From CAVXNB01 sp963763085 (lineage in GTDB: Bacteria; Actinomycetota; Acidimicrobiia; Acidimicrobiales; Bog-793), in NCBI GenBank assembly GCA_963763085.1, contig CAVXNB010000004.1, positions 1,178,001 to 1,242,000 on the forward strand: a stretch of DNA of 64,000 bases, given 5' to 3'. This document shows positions 19,215-29,410 of the stretch, in pieces. The translations under genes and the position numbers were made by a program. Within the stretch, counting starts at the first letter, position 1. Each line of letters starts with the position of its first letter. The notes under the pieces were generated by a model. That model saw only the letters and a list, made by a program, of their open reading frames with translations, did no database searches and was not told the DNA's origin.

Positions 19215-19286
19215 GGCTTCGATGCTACGGCCGGAGCCACTCGGGCGCGGCCGGAGCGGATGGAAACGCGGGCGACGAAGACGCGC

Positions 19287-20534
19287 TCAGGCCGCAGGGG
19301 CAAGTCGGGCGTGGGCCGCCCATACGTGACCACCCCGGACGATGTTCAGCACAATGGCCTGGTCCGGTGGAAGCGAGTAAAGCGCAGCAAGCATGTCGGA
19401 CATCGTCCTGACCGGAACGCCGTTGAGGTCCTCGATCAGGTCCCCGGGCTGCATACCCGCCTTGGCCGCCGCACCGTGTGGCTCGACGGAGACGACCTGG
19501 ACCCCGGTTTCCGTGCCGGACATGGAGACGGTCTCGCCGGTGATGCCGAGCCAGCCGTGGACGACTCGTCCGCTCGAGATGAGATCGCGGGAGACGACGT
19601 CGGCGAGCCAGCCCGGCGTCGCAACGAGCGACTTCCCTGCGACGCTCGTCACCATCCCGATCAGGTGACCGTCACCGTCGATGACCACGCCCCCCTTCGC
19701 CGATCCGGGCAGTGGGACGAGCGCTTGCAGGGACTCGAGCAGCGGCGGACTCCCGACAACGCCCGTCACAGGGACATCGATCTCGCTGACCGTGCCCAAG
19801 CAGGCGTGCGTGCCGTCCTGCCCGACCCAGACGAGGTCCACTAAGGCGCCGGACCCGAGCAGGTCCTCGGCCGTGAAGCTCGCCACCGGCAGCGTGTCGT
19901 CCGCATGCACCCGTATGACGGCGAGCCCCGTGCGCGAGTCGACGCCCACCAGGTTCGCGATCAGCTGCTGGCTGTCGATGTCCACGGTGATGTCGTCGGC
20001 GTCCGCGACGAGAGTGGCCGGCACGAGCACGTAGCCCTTAGCGTCGATGACGACCCCGACGCCGGTCTGGCTCCCGTCCAACACGACAGGCATCGCCGTG
20101 GCGACCCGAGATGCCAGCTTCTCCAAGGCGGGCTCTACCGGCATGGACATCGTGGTGGTCGTGACGGTGGGGTTGCTGCCCGTCATCAGGGTTGGCTTCG
20201 TCGCCGGCGCGTCATTCGAGTGGGAATTGCCGAGCGCGGTTGTCCTGACCGAGAACTTGGGAGACTGCGGCGAGAGGAGGTGCGTGAGATGGCCACCGAC
20301 CAGGACGACACCGGTCGCGAGCACCGCGCCGACGATGCCGGCGGACCAGGCTCCGGCTCGAGACGGCGTGGCGGCCATCCAGCTGCGGCGTGCGGAAAGT
20401 GCCTCAGCGCTTACAGGCTGGCCGTGCTGGCCGAGCTCGGACGGGTGTCTCCAGAGCCTGTCCTCCGGGGGCAAGAGGGGACGGGCCAGCGCGTCTTCGG
20501 GAATGTCGTCGAAGTCGTCTCCGGGTTCGACCAC
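19287..20534 (-). CDS. HtrA-like PDZ protein with inactive protease domain
   Basis: Cytosolic N-terminus with the actinobacterial DDIPEDALARPLLPPEDRLWRHPSEL motif, one membrane span (AWSAGIVGAVLATGVVLVGG), a degenerate S1C domain and a C-terminal PDZ domain (HGWLGITGE to ALYSLPPDQAIVLNIVRGG). In the protease domain the three catalytic positions are replaced: VPATLVADAD where NAHVV is expected, SRTGLAVIRV where the Asp-Leu-Ala should be, and GSAKGGVV where GNSGGP should be. It therefore probably binds or presents substrates without cutting. GTG 20534 is chosen as start; divergent from moaE. The active but PDZ-less protease lies 2 kb away. Confidence 0.85.
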   Translation of the reverse strand: MVEPGDDFDDIPEDALARPLLPPEDRLWRHPSELGQHGQPVSAEALSARRSWMAATPSRAGAWSAGIVGAVLATGVVLVGGHLTHLLSPQSPKFSVRTTALGNSHSNDAPATKPTLMTGSNPTVTTTTMSMPVEPALEKLASRVATAMPVVLDGSQTGVGVVIDAKGYVLVPATLVADADDITVDIDSQQLIANLVGVDSRTGLAVIRVHADDTLPVASFTAEDLLGSGALVDLVWVGQDGTHACLGTVSEIDVPVTGVVGSPPLLESLQALVPLPGSAKGGVVIDGDGHLIGMVTSVAGKSLVATPGWLADVVSRDLISSGRVVHGWLGITGETVSMSGTETGVQVVSVEPHGAAAKAGMQPGDLIEDLNGVPVRTMSDMLAALYSLPPDQAIVLNIVRGGHVWAAHARLAPAA

Positions 20535-20618
20535 GGAATTTGAGGATACCGAACGGCGAGCCGCTCTGGGGGTCGGGCACCCGTCGCGAGGCCGCCGGCG
20601 GTCGACAGGTCGCGTACC

Positions 20619-21104
20619 ATGACGGTCGTGCTCGACGCGGTACAAGGTGACAACTGGCTCGAGCTGACTCCGGAGCCCCTCGCGTCCGAGCGCGCGATCG
20701 CGTGGGTGGAGAGGCCGTCGTGTGGCGCGGTGGCGTGCTTTGTCGGGCTCGTGCGGGACCACGCCGAAGGCCGGTCCGGCGTGAAGTCCATCGAGTACGA
20801 GGCTTACACGCTGCAGGTGCTACCCCGATTCGAGGCGATCGCCGCGACCGCGCGGGATCGGTGGGCCGACGTCGGCCGAATCGTCGTCTGGCACCGGGTC
20901 GGTCATGTCCTGCTAGGGGAGGCCTCCGTGGTCGTGGCCGTCTCGACGCCGCACCGGGCCGAGGCGTTCGAGGCCTGCCGGTACATCATCGACACGCTGA
21001 AGGCGACCACTCCGATCTGGAAGAGAGAGACCTGGGAAGGCGGGACGGACTGGAGCTCTGCGGCTCGGCCCGTCGAGTCGGTGCCCGAGGTCACCCAGCG
21101 GTGA
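20619..21104 (+). CDS. moaE: Molybdopterin synthase catalytic subunit
   Basis: Inserts sulfur into precursor Z together with MoaD to make molybdopterin. Recognised by GAVACFVGLVRDHAEGRSGVKSIEYEAY, HRVGHVLLGEASVVVAVSTPHRAEAFEACRYIIDTLKATTPIWKRE, which holds the catalytic lysine region. 161 residues, normal length. ATG 20619. Its stop overlaps the GTG start of the mreB-like gene (GTGA), so the two are probably translated together even though the functions appear unrelated. No moaD is seen nearby. Confidence 0.93.
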   Translation: MTVVLDAVQGDNWLELTPEPLASERAIAWVERPSCGAVACFVGLVRDHAEGRSGVKSIEYEAYTLQVLPRFEAIAATARDRWADVGRIVVWHRVGHVLLGEASVVVAVSTPHRAEAFEACRYIIDTLKATTPIWKRETWEGGTDWSSAARPVESVPEVTQR

Positions 21105-22099
21105 CCCCGCTGCTCGCCGTCGATCTCGGGACGGCGCGCACCCTCGTGGCCGTACCCGGTCGTGGCGTGATCATCGACGAGCCGACGATTGCCGCCGTCG
21201 ATCTCGGCCGGAACCGCCTCGTCGCCTTCGGCAGTGACGCCGCCGGTCTCAGCGGCCGCTGCGCCGGCGAGGTCGCGATCGTGCGGCCGGTCCATCACGG
21301 CCAGCTCTTCGATCTGGATCTCACCGCGGAGGTCGTCCGCGACCTCCTCCGCCGGGGGCGGATCTCGTCGATGGCCCATCCGACGGTGCTGTGCTGCGCG
21401 TCCGGCGGCGCGACAGGTGTACAGCGACGGGCACTCGACCGGGCGTTCAAGAAGGCGGGGGCGGGGAAGGTACGTTTTGTGGAGCAGCAGGTCGCGGCGG
21501 CGCTCGGCTCCGGGCTGAGGATCGAGGAGCCAGTGGCGTCAATGGTGGTCGACGTCGGCGCCGGTACAACCGAGATCGGGGTGCTGGCTCTCGGCGGCCT
21601 CGTCACCCAAGCCTCGGTGGCGCTCGGGGGCGGAGACTTCGACGCGGCCATCCGGCGACTGTGCGTGCGCGACTTCGAGCTCGTCATCGACGCCGCCACC
21701 GCCGAGAGCATCAAGTGCACGATCGGCAGCGCCTGGGTGGAGGAGGACGACAAGGTCGAGGTTCGAGGCCGCGATGTCTCGACCGGCATCGTCCGATCGA
21801 TCGTTATCACGCGGACGGAAGTGGCCGACGCGATCGCGCCGCGGGTCGAACGGATCCTTGCCGCGGCCACGTTCTGCATCTCTTCGTCGCCGCCCGATCT
21901 CGCCAATGACCTTTTGAACCGCGGGCTCTACCTCTCGGGAGGCGGCGCTCTCCTCACCGGCTTCGCACAGCGACTGGCGACCTCGACCGGGATCCCGGTC
22001 CACCTCGTCCAGGATCCGGAGCGCTGCGCCGTGTCGGGTGCGGCGATGTGCATGGCCACGATGCGCCACACCGCCGAGTCCCTCAGTCGTCGCCGCTGA
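21101..22099 (+). CDS. MreB/Mbl-like actin homologue
   Basis: Rod-shape-type bacterial actin expected to form membrane-bound filaments guiding wall synthesis. The phosphate-1 loop reads LLAVDLGTARTLVAV, phosphate-2 MVVDVGAGTTEIGVLALGG, the adenosine loop LYLSGGGALLTGFAQRL, all MreB-like. Also FVEQQVAAALGSG (canonically EEPMAAAIG), a variation suggesting a diverged paralogue. 332 residues. GTG start overlapping the moaE stop. mreC, mreD and rodA are not adjacent, so this may be an accessory MreB. Confidence 0.85.
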   Translation: MTPLLAVDLGTARTLVAVPGRGVIIDEPTIAAVDLGRNRLVAFGSDAAGLSGRCAGEVAIVRPVHHGQLFDLDLTAEVVRDLLRRGRISSMAHPTVLCCASGGATGVQRRALDRAFKKAGAGKVRFVEQQVAAALGSGLRIEEPVASMVVDVGAGTTEIGVLALGGLVTQASVALGGGDFDAAIRRLCVRDFELVIDAATAESIKCTIGSAWVEEDDKVEVRGRDVSTGIVRSIVITRTEVADAIAPRVERILAAATFCISSSPPDLANDLLNRGLYLSGGGALLTGFAQRLATSTGIPVHLVQDPERCAVSGAAMCMATMRHTAESLSRRR

Positions 22100-22703
22100 C
22101 GCCGAGCACGTCCTCGGCCGCCTGGCGCACCTGCCAGTCCCTGTCCTTGAGCGACCGCCTCAGCGCCGCGTCGGACTCGGGGTCGTCGAAGGCGGCGAGC
22201 GCGCTTACCGCCCGGCGCCGGATCTGTGGCTTGTCGTCCAAGGCCGCCAGGATGGCGGGCAGGCCTTCAGGCTCGCCGATGGCCCCGAGCGCCGCGACCG
22301 CCGACTCGCGGCAAAGGGGGTCGGCGTGTCCCGACGCGATCCGGACGAGCGCCGGCACCGCCAGAGCGTCGTGCGCCTCGCCGACAGCAAAACAAGCCGC
22401 CTCGACCACCAAGTCATCCTCGTCCCCCAGCAACCTCGCGAACGGGGCGCCTGGCAGCGCCGCGCCCAACTCGCAGGCTCGCCTGCGTGCGAGCGGGTCA
22501 GGGTCCTCGATGGCGGCGTCTGCATCCGACGGGGTCGCCCGACCCATTCGGACGAGCGCTCCGAGCGCAGTCGCCCGCACTTCGGGATCCGGGTCATCGA
22601 GGAACGAGCGCGCCGCCCGCTCGTCACCGGCATGCCCCGCAAGCGCGGCTTCACCGCGGCGCCGAGCCGCTGCGATCGAGGCTTCAGTGCCCGGATCGGT
22701 CAT
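22083..22703 (-). CDS. HEAT-repeat protein
   Basis: 206-residue alpha-helical repeat protein with about six HEAT/PBS-lyase-type units, each with the pattern DPDPEVRATALGALVRMG or CRESAVAALGAIGEPEGL. Such proteins mediate protein contacts; no enzyme motif is visible. Its C-terminal 17 bases overlap the mreB-like gene tail-to-tail. ATG at 22703, 26 bases from the divergent PDZ-Lon gene start. Confidence 0.85.
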   Translation of the reverse strand: MTDPGTEASIAAARRRGEAALAGHAGDERAARSFLDDPDPEVRATALGALVRMGRATPSDADAAIEDPDPLARRRACELGAALPGAPFARLLGDEDDLVVEAACFAVGEAHDALAVPALVRIASGHADPLCRESAVAALGAIGEPEGLPAILAALDDKPQIRRRAVSALAAFDDPESDAALRRSLKDRDWQVRQAAEDVLGVSGDD

Positions 22704-22729
22704 GGGCGCTGCCCGCGGAGCACGGGGTC

Positions 22730-24032
22730 ATGGCATTCTACGGCTCCGTGGAATCGGTGAACGATGGATCGAGCGTAGAGGGCGAGCAGCCGGATGAGGT
22801 GCTGCCCGCAGAGAGCGATGGCGACGGCGCGCGAGACGGGGGTGGGCGGGGGCGGGGGCGGGGAGGGGCTCCGTTTCGCTGGAGAAAGCGCCACACCGGG
22901 CTGACGATCCTCGCCGTCGTGCTGATCGCGGTCGTCATCTCGATCTTCATCCAGCTGCCCTACTACGCGGTGACCCCCGGGTCGGCCCCCGACGTGAGCA
23001 CGCTCATCCAGGTGCCAGCCTCCTACCGGCACCACCATCCTGGATCTGTGTTGCTCGTCTATGTGGAGCTGACGCCCATGCGGGCGATCGAGTATCCCTT
23101 CTTCTGGCTGGACCCGAATGCTCAGATCGATCCCGACGGGCTCGATCCTCGGCGTCGAGAGCACGGCCCAGTACAACACCGAGGGCGAGATCGACATGGC
23201 GACGGCCCAGCAGGCGGCCACTGTCGTGGCGTTGAGGGAGCTCGGCTACAAGGTGCCGGTGAAGGCGGTCGGGGCGCTCGTGTACGGGATCCTGCCCGGG
23301 TCGCCTGCGGCGGAGGCCCTCCAGGTCGGCGACGTCATCAGCAGGGTCAACGGCCTGCCGGTCGCCACCTACGTCGGCCTCGAGCAACGGCTCGAAGGCC
23401 TCGCCCCGGGGGCGAGAGTGCGACTCGTGGTGAGCGCCTATCCCGCCGGCAAGCCCCGGACGGAGACGTTGCATCTCGGCGTGTTCCGCGTTAAAGGCAA
23501 GGGTTCCGCTGCGACGCTCGCCTGCTTCCCCGAGGGCCAGGGGACCAAGTATCCCATCGCCGAGCTCCAGACGGTCACGGGCGGCAAGCGCCACTCAGTC
23601 GCTTGCCTCGGCATCTATCCCCAGGGGAGCGGCGGGCCGGCGGTCGACGGGACGGCCTTCAAGGTCGGGCCGCTGCCGGTGAAGGTAAACCTTTCGTCCG
23701 AAGGCATCGTCGGCCCGTCGGCCGGTCTGGCGTTCACGCTCGGGCTCATCCAGGAGCTCGACCCGGCCGACCTGACCGGAGGTCTCAAGGTCGGCGCGAC
23801 CGGGACGATGTCGATCGACGGAACGGTCGGGGACGTCGGTGGAGTGGCCCAGAAGACGATCGCCGTGCGGGGGGCGGGAGCGACCGTGTTCCTGGTGCCG
23901 AAGCCTGAGTACCAGGTCGCCAAGTCCCGCGCCGGCCCGCACCTGCACGTGTACGCCGTGACCTCGATCGCCCAGGCGATCCGGATTCTGGAGTCCCTGG
24001 GTGGCCACATCGCCCGTACCACCTCCCGGTGA
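22730..24032 (+). CDS. PDZ-Lon (S16) membrane protease, YlbL type (frameshift near 23,135)
   Basis: Envelope protease with a short acidic cytosolic tail, one membrane span (TGLTILAVVLIAVVISIFIQLPYY), the VTPGSAPDV segment, a PDZ domain (GILPGSPAAEALQVGDVISRVNGLPV) and a Lon-type catalytic domain with Ser in GIVGPSAGLAFTLGL and Lys in GGVAQKTIAVRGAG, so the Ser-Lys dyad is present. The frame changes by one base near 23,130-23,140 between WLDPNAQIDP and TGSILGVESTAQ. ATG at 22730. Likely quality control of exported proteins; neighbours include two other protease-like genes. Confidence 0.88.
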
Positions 24033-24056
24033 GGGCTTCGCCGTAGGCTGTTGGCA

Positions 24057-26373
24057 ATGACGGACGATCCTCAGGTTGTCTCGATCTCGTCGTCTCCTCC
24101 CCTCAGCCCCGACGAGATCGCACGAAAGTCCTTCCCCGCCGCGCGGCGCGGCGTCGACGGCGAAGCCGTGCGGGCGTTTCTCGCCAAGGTCTCGGCCGAG
24201 CTCCGTGAGCTGATGGAGCGGGAGGCGGCGCTTCGCGTGCGCGTCGTCGAGGCGGAGCAGCGGGCCGAAGACCCCGAGCTCGACGAGGCGACGCTCACCC
24301 GAGCAATCGGCATCGAAACTGCCAAAATACTCTGGACCGCCCACGACGCGGCCAAGAATGTCGTCACCACGGCGGAGCAACGCGCCGCCGAGCTGCTCGC
24401 CGAGGCCGAGCACGTGCTCGAGGATCAGGTCGCGGCGTCGGAAGCGGCAGGACAGGAGATCCGGCTCGCCGCCGAGCAAGAGGCCGCCGAGCTCAAGGCC
24501 CGGGCCCAGACCGAGGCGGAGTCGCTGACGAGTGAGGCTCACGGCGACGCCGTCGAGCTGCTCGATGCGACCAAAGAGGAGTGCCGTCGCATGGTGGCCG
24601 AGGCGCGCGAGTTGCGGAACCGGACCCTGGCGGATCTTGCGGCCCGCCGGCGTGCGCTCCACATCCAGCTCGAGGAGCTGCGAACCGGGAAGGACTCGTT
24701 GCTGCGTGTCGTGGACGGCGTCGCCTTCTCGGTCGAGGAGCTGCGACACCGGCTTGCGTCCGCCGAGGACGCGGCCCGCGTCGAGGCCGAGGAGGCGGGC
24801 CAGCGCGCCGCCCAGGAGCCCGACCACGGTGACCTCGAGGAGCTCGAGGAGGAGCTCGTGGCCGGCGCCGCTGGGGTGGGGGCGGGGGTTGGGAGGACGG
24901 GGTGGTGCCGGGGGGCCGGTGTCGGGGCTCGAGGAGTCGACAGCCGCGTCCGATGAGATCTCCGAGGAAGAGCGTTCGGCCGAAGGCGAACCGGAGCAGG
25001 CCGGGTCGCCTTCGAGTCGCCGGAGCGTCGACGAGCTCTTTGCCCGCATCCGTGCCAGCCGCGCGGCGGAGGAGGCTGCGGCGGCCGGGGTGGCCGGTGC
25101 GGGCGGTGCGGGTGGTGCGGGCGGTGCCGCCGGCGCGGCCGGCGCTGGCGGGGCGGCCGGCGCTGGCGGCGATTCGGAAGCTGCCGGCGGCCTCTACGAC
25201 ATCGAAGCCGTGACGGCGGCGGAGGCCGGCGGGGCGATCTCGGCCGAAGAGGAGCTTTCTGAGGCTGCAGAGCAGGCCGAGCTCGAGGCCGAGGGCGCCG
25301 GCGGCGACGGCGCCGGCGGCGATGCCGGCGGCGATGCCAGCGGCGATGGCGAGCCGTTGGACATCACCCGGGCCGTGGAAATCGTGACGATAGTGGAGGG
25401 ACCCGGCGTGGCCGGGGACGTAGGCGGCGGGACTGGGGGCGGGCCGGCCGCCGCGCCGGGGTCGGGCGCGGGCGCGGCCGGCGCCGAGGAGGGCGCCGAG
25501 GGCGGCCCCGATGCCGCGGGCGCCGCTGTGGCCGGCGCCGAGGCCGGCGCGGCCGCCGAGGCCGGCGAGGCCGGCGCAGAGGACGTCACCGAGGAGGAGG
25601 TCGCGGCACAGATCGTCGCGGCGGAGGCGGCGATCGAGGCTGACGCGGTCACCGAGCCCGACGTCGAGGCGTTGGCCAGGCGCGACCACCTGCTCGGGCC
25701 AATCACTGCCAAGCTCGGGCGAACGCTGAAGCGTGCGCTCCAGGACGACCAGAACGAGCTACTCAACGCGTTGCGTCAGACCTCCGGCAAACCAGTGCTC
25801 GACGACTTGATCCCACCGAGCGTGCAACGCGAGCGACTCGTCTCCGCGGCCGAGGAGCAGCTTGCCAAGGCGTTCGAAGCCGGTGCCGACTTCCTGGTGG
25901 CCGGCGACGCCGTGGAGGGACCATCTGTGACAGCGGTCGCGCCGAGTGATTTCGTGGCGTTCGAAGCCGGCACGCTGCTTGCCGCCGAGCTGGCCGACGA
26001 ACTCACTTCGATGCTGCGCCAGCGGATCGAGCAGGCACTCTCGGAGCTCGACGGCGGACTGGAGGGCTCGGCGGACGCCGCCGGCGCCGCCTATCGCGAA
26101 TGGAAAGGCTCGCGAGTCGAGGGACTGGCCGGCGATTTCGCCACCCGGGCGTTCGCACACGGAGAGCTGGCGGTGCTGGGCTCGCTCGGCGAGGGTGAGG
26201 TTCCCTTCGTTCGCTGGGTCGTCGAGGACGACGATGCCGGCGGTTCCTGCCCCGACTGCGACGACAACTTCCTGGCCGGCCCGCAGCTTCCCGGTGTGGA
26301 ATTCCCGACGGGGCACGTGAGGCCGCCGGTTCACCCCGGTTGCCGCTGCCTCTTGGTGCCCGTTCGGTCCTAG
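24057..26373 (+). CDS. DivIVA-domain coiled-coil protein with cysteine-rich MuF-like tail (frameshift near 24,890)
   Basis: About 770 residues. N-terminus LSPDEIARKSFPAARRGVDGEAVRAFLAKVSAEL is the DivIVA/GpsB-type membrane-curvature region, followed by a 200-residue coiled coil. A G-rich homopolymer near 24,870-24,920 shifts the frame. Then VDELFARIRASRAAEE, a long Ala/Gly/Glu linker, a helical region (ARRDHLLGPITAKLGRTLKRALQDDQNELLNALRQ) and a tail with CPDCDDNFLAGPQLPG, FPTGHVRPPVHPGCRCLLVP. The tail resembles the C-terminus of phage MuF/SPP1 gp7 proteins and could bind zinc. Likely a polarity or septum organiser; the tail function is unknown. Confidence 0.75.
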
Positions 26374-26384
26374 GCTGCTGCGCC

Positions 26385-29360
26385 GTGCGAGTTCCAACGG
26401 ATCTGCCATCTCGGTCGCGCCCCGTCCGGCGCTACCAGGTGTGGATCGTGGCAGGTGTTGTCTTCGTAATCCTGGTGCTGATCATCGTCCAGGGAATCGC
26501 CAACTTCTACACGAACTACCTGTGGTACCGGTCGGTCGACAAGACCATGGTCTGGCGCGCCATGGTCGAAGCCAAGCTCGGGCTCGCGGCAACGTTCGTC
26601 GGCGTATTCTTCGTCGCCTGCTGGATCAGCCTTTGGGTGGTCGACCGCATCGCTCCCCGCGCGCTGCTCGTGTCGCCGGAGCTCGAGCTCGTTCGCAGGT
26701 ATCAGCAGATCGTGGGCCGGCACACCTTCGCCTTGCGCACCGTCGTGTCCCTCATCCTCGCCCTTCTCGTGGGAGCGTCGACGAGCGGCCAATGGCAGCA
26801 CTGGCTACTGCTTCGCAACGCTCAGAGCTTCGGAAAGCTCGTGGACCCGCAATTCCACAAGCCGATCGGTTTCTATGTGTTCGAGTTGCCGTTCCTGTCA
26901 TTCCTCGTCGATTGGTGCCTCGTTGCGCTGCTCGTGCTCCTCATCGTCACCGCCATCGGCCACTACCTCAACGGCGGCCTCAGGTTCCAGGGGCCCTCGC
27001 CGCGCGTCGATCCGCGGGTCACCGCGCATCTTTCGCTGATCCTGGCGGTCATGGCCCTGGTCCGTTCGGCTGGGTACTTCTACGTCGACCGTTACAACCT
27101 CGTCCTGGCGAAGGACGGCGTCGTGGGCGGAGCCGGCTACACCGACGTGCACGTGCGCCTGCCGGCCATCGAGCTGTTGGCGGTCGTGGCGCTGGCGGTG
27201 TTCGTCCTCATGATCTTCAACGTCTACCAACGCAGCATGGCGCTTCCCGCGATCGGTGCCGGACTGTGGCTGCTCGTGGCGCTGGCCGCCGGCGTAATCG
27301 TTCCTGCGGCGGTGCAGGCGCTGCGCGTGACACCGGCTCAGAGCACCCTCGAGATTCCTTACATCGGTCGGAATATCGGCGCGACGCGCGCGGCGATGAA
27401 CATCGACAACGTCACGACGCAGAAGTTCGCCGGGACCGCGAACCTGACCGGCCCGGTCGTGGCCGGGGACAAGTCCACACTTGCCAACCTTCCGCTCTGG
27501 GAGCCCTCGATCACGTCGCAGTCGTATCAGAAGCTTCAGCAGAACGGCACGGGTTTCACGCTGGCCGGCCTATCTCTCGACCGTTACCTGATCGACGGCG
27601 TCCTGACCCCCTTCGTCATCGGTGTTCGGCAGGTCAATGCCGCAGACCTGCCGACCCAGTCCTGGGTGAATATCCACCTGCAGTACACCCACGGCTACGG
27701 AGCGATCCTGTCGCCGGCGAACTCCGCGACCGGCGGGAACCCGAACTTCGACATCTCGGGTGTGCCTCCGGTCTCGACCGATGGAGCCCCGACGATCAAG
27801 CAATCCGAGATCTACTTCGGTGTGGGTCAGACCGGGTACGTCGTGGCCGATACGAAGGTAAAGGAAGTCGACTATTCGACCAACAACGGCAATACGGTCC
27901 GCACCAACTACGGCGGGACCGGCGGGATACCGATCGGCTCGTTCTGGGTCAAGGCCGCCTTTGCCCTCCGTTTCCACGACCTCAATCTGCTCATCTCGAA
28001 CTCGATCACGCAGAAATCGCGGCTGCTCTTCCTCCAGGATGTCCGCGCTCGGGTCGCCCAGGCGGCGCCCTTCCTCATGGTCGACAACAACCCATATCCG
28101 GTGATCGACAACGGCAACATCGACTGGATCGTCGACGCCTACACAGCGACGGACTACTACCCGTATGCGCAGCAGGCGCAGACCTCCGAGCTCCCGTCGG
28201 GGAGCGGCTTGACGGGCAGTCCCTTCAATTACGTCCGCAACTCGGTGAAGGTCGTCGTGAACGCCTTCAACGGCGACATGACGTTCTACGCCGTCACCAA
28301 GTCCGACCCGATCCTGAACACCTGGGAAGCCGCTTTCCCAGGCATGTTCCTGCCGCTCAGTGACATGGACGCAACACTGCAGGCACACTTGCGCTATCCG
28401 CAGGACCTGCTCATGGTGCAGGCGGCGATGTACGGCCGTTACCACCTGACGAACGCTCAGTCCTTCTACACGGCCAACAATGCCTGGGAGATCTCACCGA
28501 CGTCCGGAACCGGGTCTCCGGAATCACCGTTGCCGACGGATGCGGCAGGGAACAAGCTGCGTTTCGTTCCGGAGTACGAGATCCTCCAGCTTCCGCAGCA
28601 GACCGATCCGCAATTCACGGTCATCGAGCCGATGGACCCTCTGTCCGACAACGACCGACTACAGACCCTGGCCGCCCTGCTCACCGCTGGCTGCACCACG
28701 GAGAACTACGGGCAGCTGACCGTGTACCGAACGCCGGCGAAGACACAGCCGGACGGCCCAGGCCTCGTCGCTTCGCAGATCCAGTCGAACTCGAAGATCT
28801 CCACGTACGTGACGCTCGTCGGTCGAGCCGGCTCGACCGTCTCGCTTGGCACGACGCTCATCGTTCCCGTCGACGACTCTTTGGTGTACGTGCGGCCCCT
28901 GTACGTCAGTTCCTCGCAGAACCCGTATCCGCAGCTCACCCGTTACATCGTCGTTTACGGCAACCAGGCCACGGGCAACCATGTCGCCATGGAGCAGACC
29001 CTCGGTGCCGCCCTCGCCGACGTCTTCGGCGCGGCGACGAGCACGATCGGTGGCGGTCCGGGCGAGGTCCCCGCGTCGGTCCGGATTCTGCTCAGCCAGG
29101 CCCAGAGCTACTACGCGAAGGGCCTCGCGGCACTGAAGAACGAGGACTTGGCGACCTACTACGACGACATGAAGATGGTCGACAGTCTGATCAGGCAGGC
29201 TGAGATCGAGTTGAAGGCGACGAAGAAGACCGGGACGGGCGGCACCTCGTCACAGCCAACGACGAGCGCCGCGACGGGCGCCGGCTCCGGGACCACGACC
29301 ACGACGACTCAGCCAGGGTCGAGTGCGGCGATGACCACCGGGCCGCCGGGCACGGCCTAG
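26385..29360 (+). CDS. UPF0182 (COG1615) membrane protein
   Basis: 991-residue protein with seven N-terminal membrane spans (first VWIVAGVVFVILVLIIVQGIA) and a large extracytoplasmic domain, the layout of UPF0182. Marks include FYTNYLWYRSV, RPLYVSS, VYGNQ and a C-terminal Thr/Gly/Pro-rich tail. Function is not known for the family. GTG 26385 is chosen because the first hydrophilic residues before the span fit; the preceding gene ends 12 bases upstream. No frameshift across 3 kb, showing that this part of the sequence is reliable. Confidence 0.9.
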   Translation: MRVPTDLPSRSRPVRRYQVWIVAGVVFVILVLIIVQGIANFYTNYLWYRSVDKTMVWRAMVEAKLGLAATFVGVFFVACWISLWVVDRIAPRALLVSPELELVRRYQQIVGRHTFALRTVVSLILALLVGASTSGQWQHWLLLRNAQSFGKLVDPQFHKPIGFYVFELPFLSFLVDWCLVALLVLLIVTAIGHYLNGGLRFQGPSPRVDPRVTAHLSLILAVMALVRSAGYFYVDRYNLVLAKDGVVGGAGYTDVHVRLPAIELLAVVALAVFVLMIFNVYQRSMALPAIGAGLWLLVALAAGVIVPAAVQALRVTPAQSTLEIPYIGRNIGATRAAMNIDNVTTQKFAGTANLTGPVVAGDKSTLANLPLWEPSITSQSYQKLQQNGTGFTLAGLSLDRYLIDGVLTPFVIGVRQVNAADLPTQSWVNIHLQYTHGYGAILSPANSATGGNPNFDISGVPPVSTDGAPTIKQSEIYFGVGQTGYVVADTKVKEVDYSTNNGNTVRTNYGGTGGIPIGSFWVKAAFALRFHDLNLLISNSITQKSRLLFLQDVRARVAQAAPFLMVDNNPYPVIDNGNIDWIVDAYTATDYYPYAQQAQTSELPSGSGLTGSPFNYVRNSVKVVVNAFNGDMTFYAVTKSDPILNTWEAAFPGMFLPLSDMDATLQAHLRYPQDLLMVQAAMYGRYHLTNAQSFYTANNAWEISPTSGTGSPESPLPTDAAGNKLRFVPEYEILQLPQQTDPQFTVIEPMDPLSDNDRLQTLAALLTAGCTTENYGQLTVYRTPAKTQPDGPGLVASQIQSNSKISTYVTLVGRAGSTVSLGTTLIVPVDDSLVYVRPLYVSSSQNPYPQLTRYIVVYGNQATGNHVAMEQTLGAALADVFGAATSTIGGGPGEVPASVRILLSQAQSYYAKGLAALKNEDLATYYDDMKMVDSLIRQAEIELKATKKTGTGGTSSQPTTSAATGAGSGTTTTTTQPGSSAAMTTGPPGTA

Positions 29361-29410
29361 CAAACCGGGTCGCGACTCGCACCGGCCTGCGAATCGGTAG
29401 CCTGGAGACG

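Noticed and set aside
24057..26373. MuF-like tail as a sign of a prophage
   Set aside because: No terminase, portal, capsid or integrase genes nearby, and neighbours are conserved cellular genes.
26441..28363. 640-residue plus-strand frame inside UPF0182
   Set aside because: Arginine-rich shadow of the UPF0182 gene in another frame.
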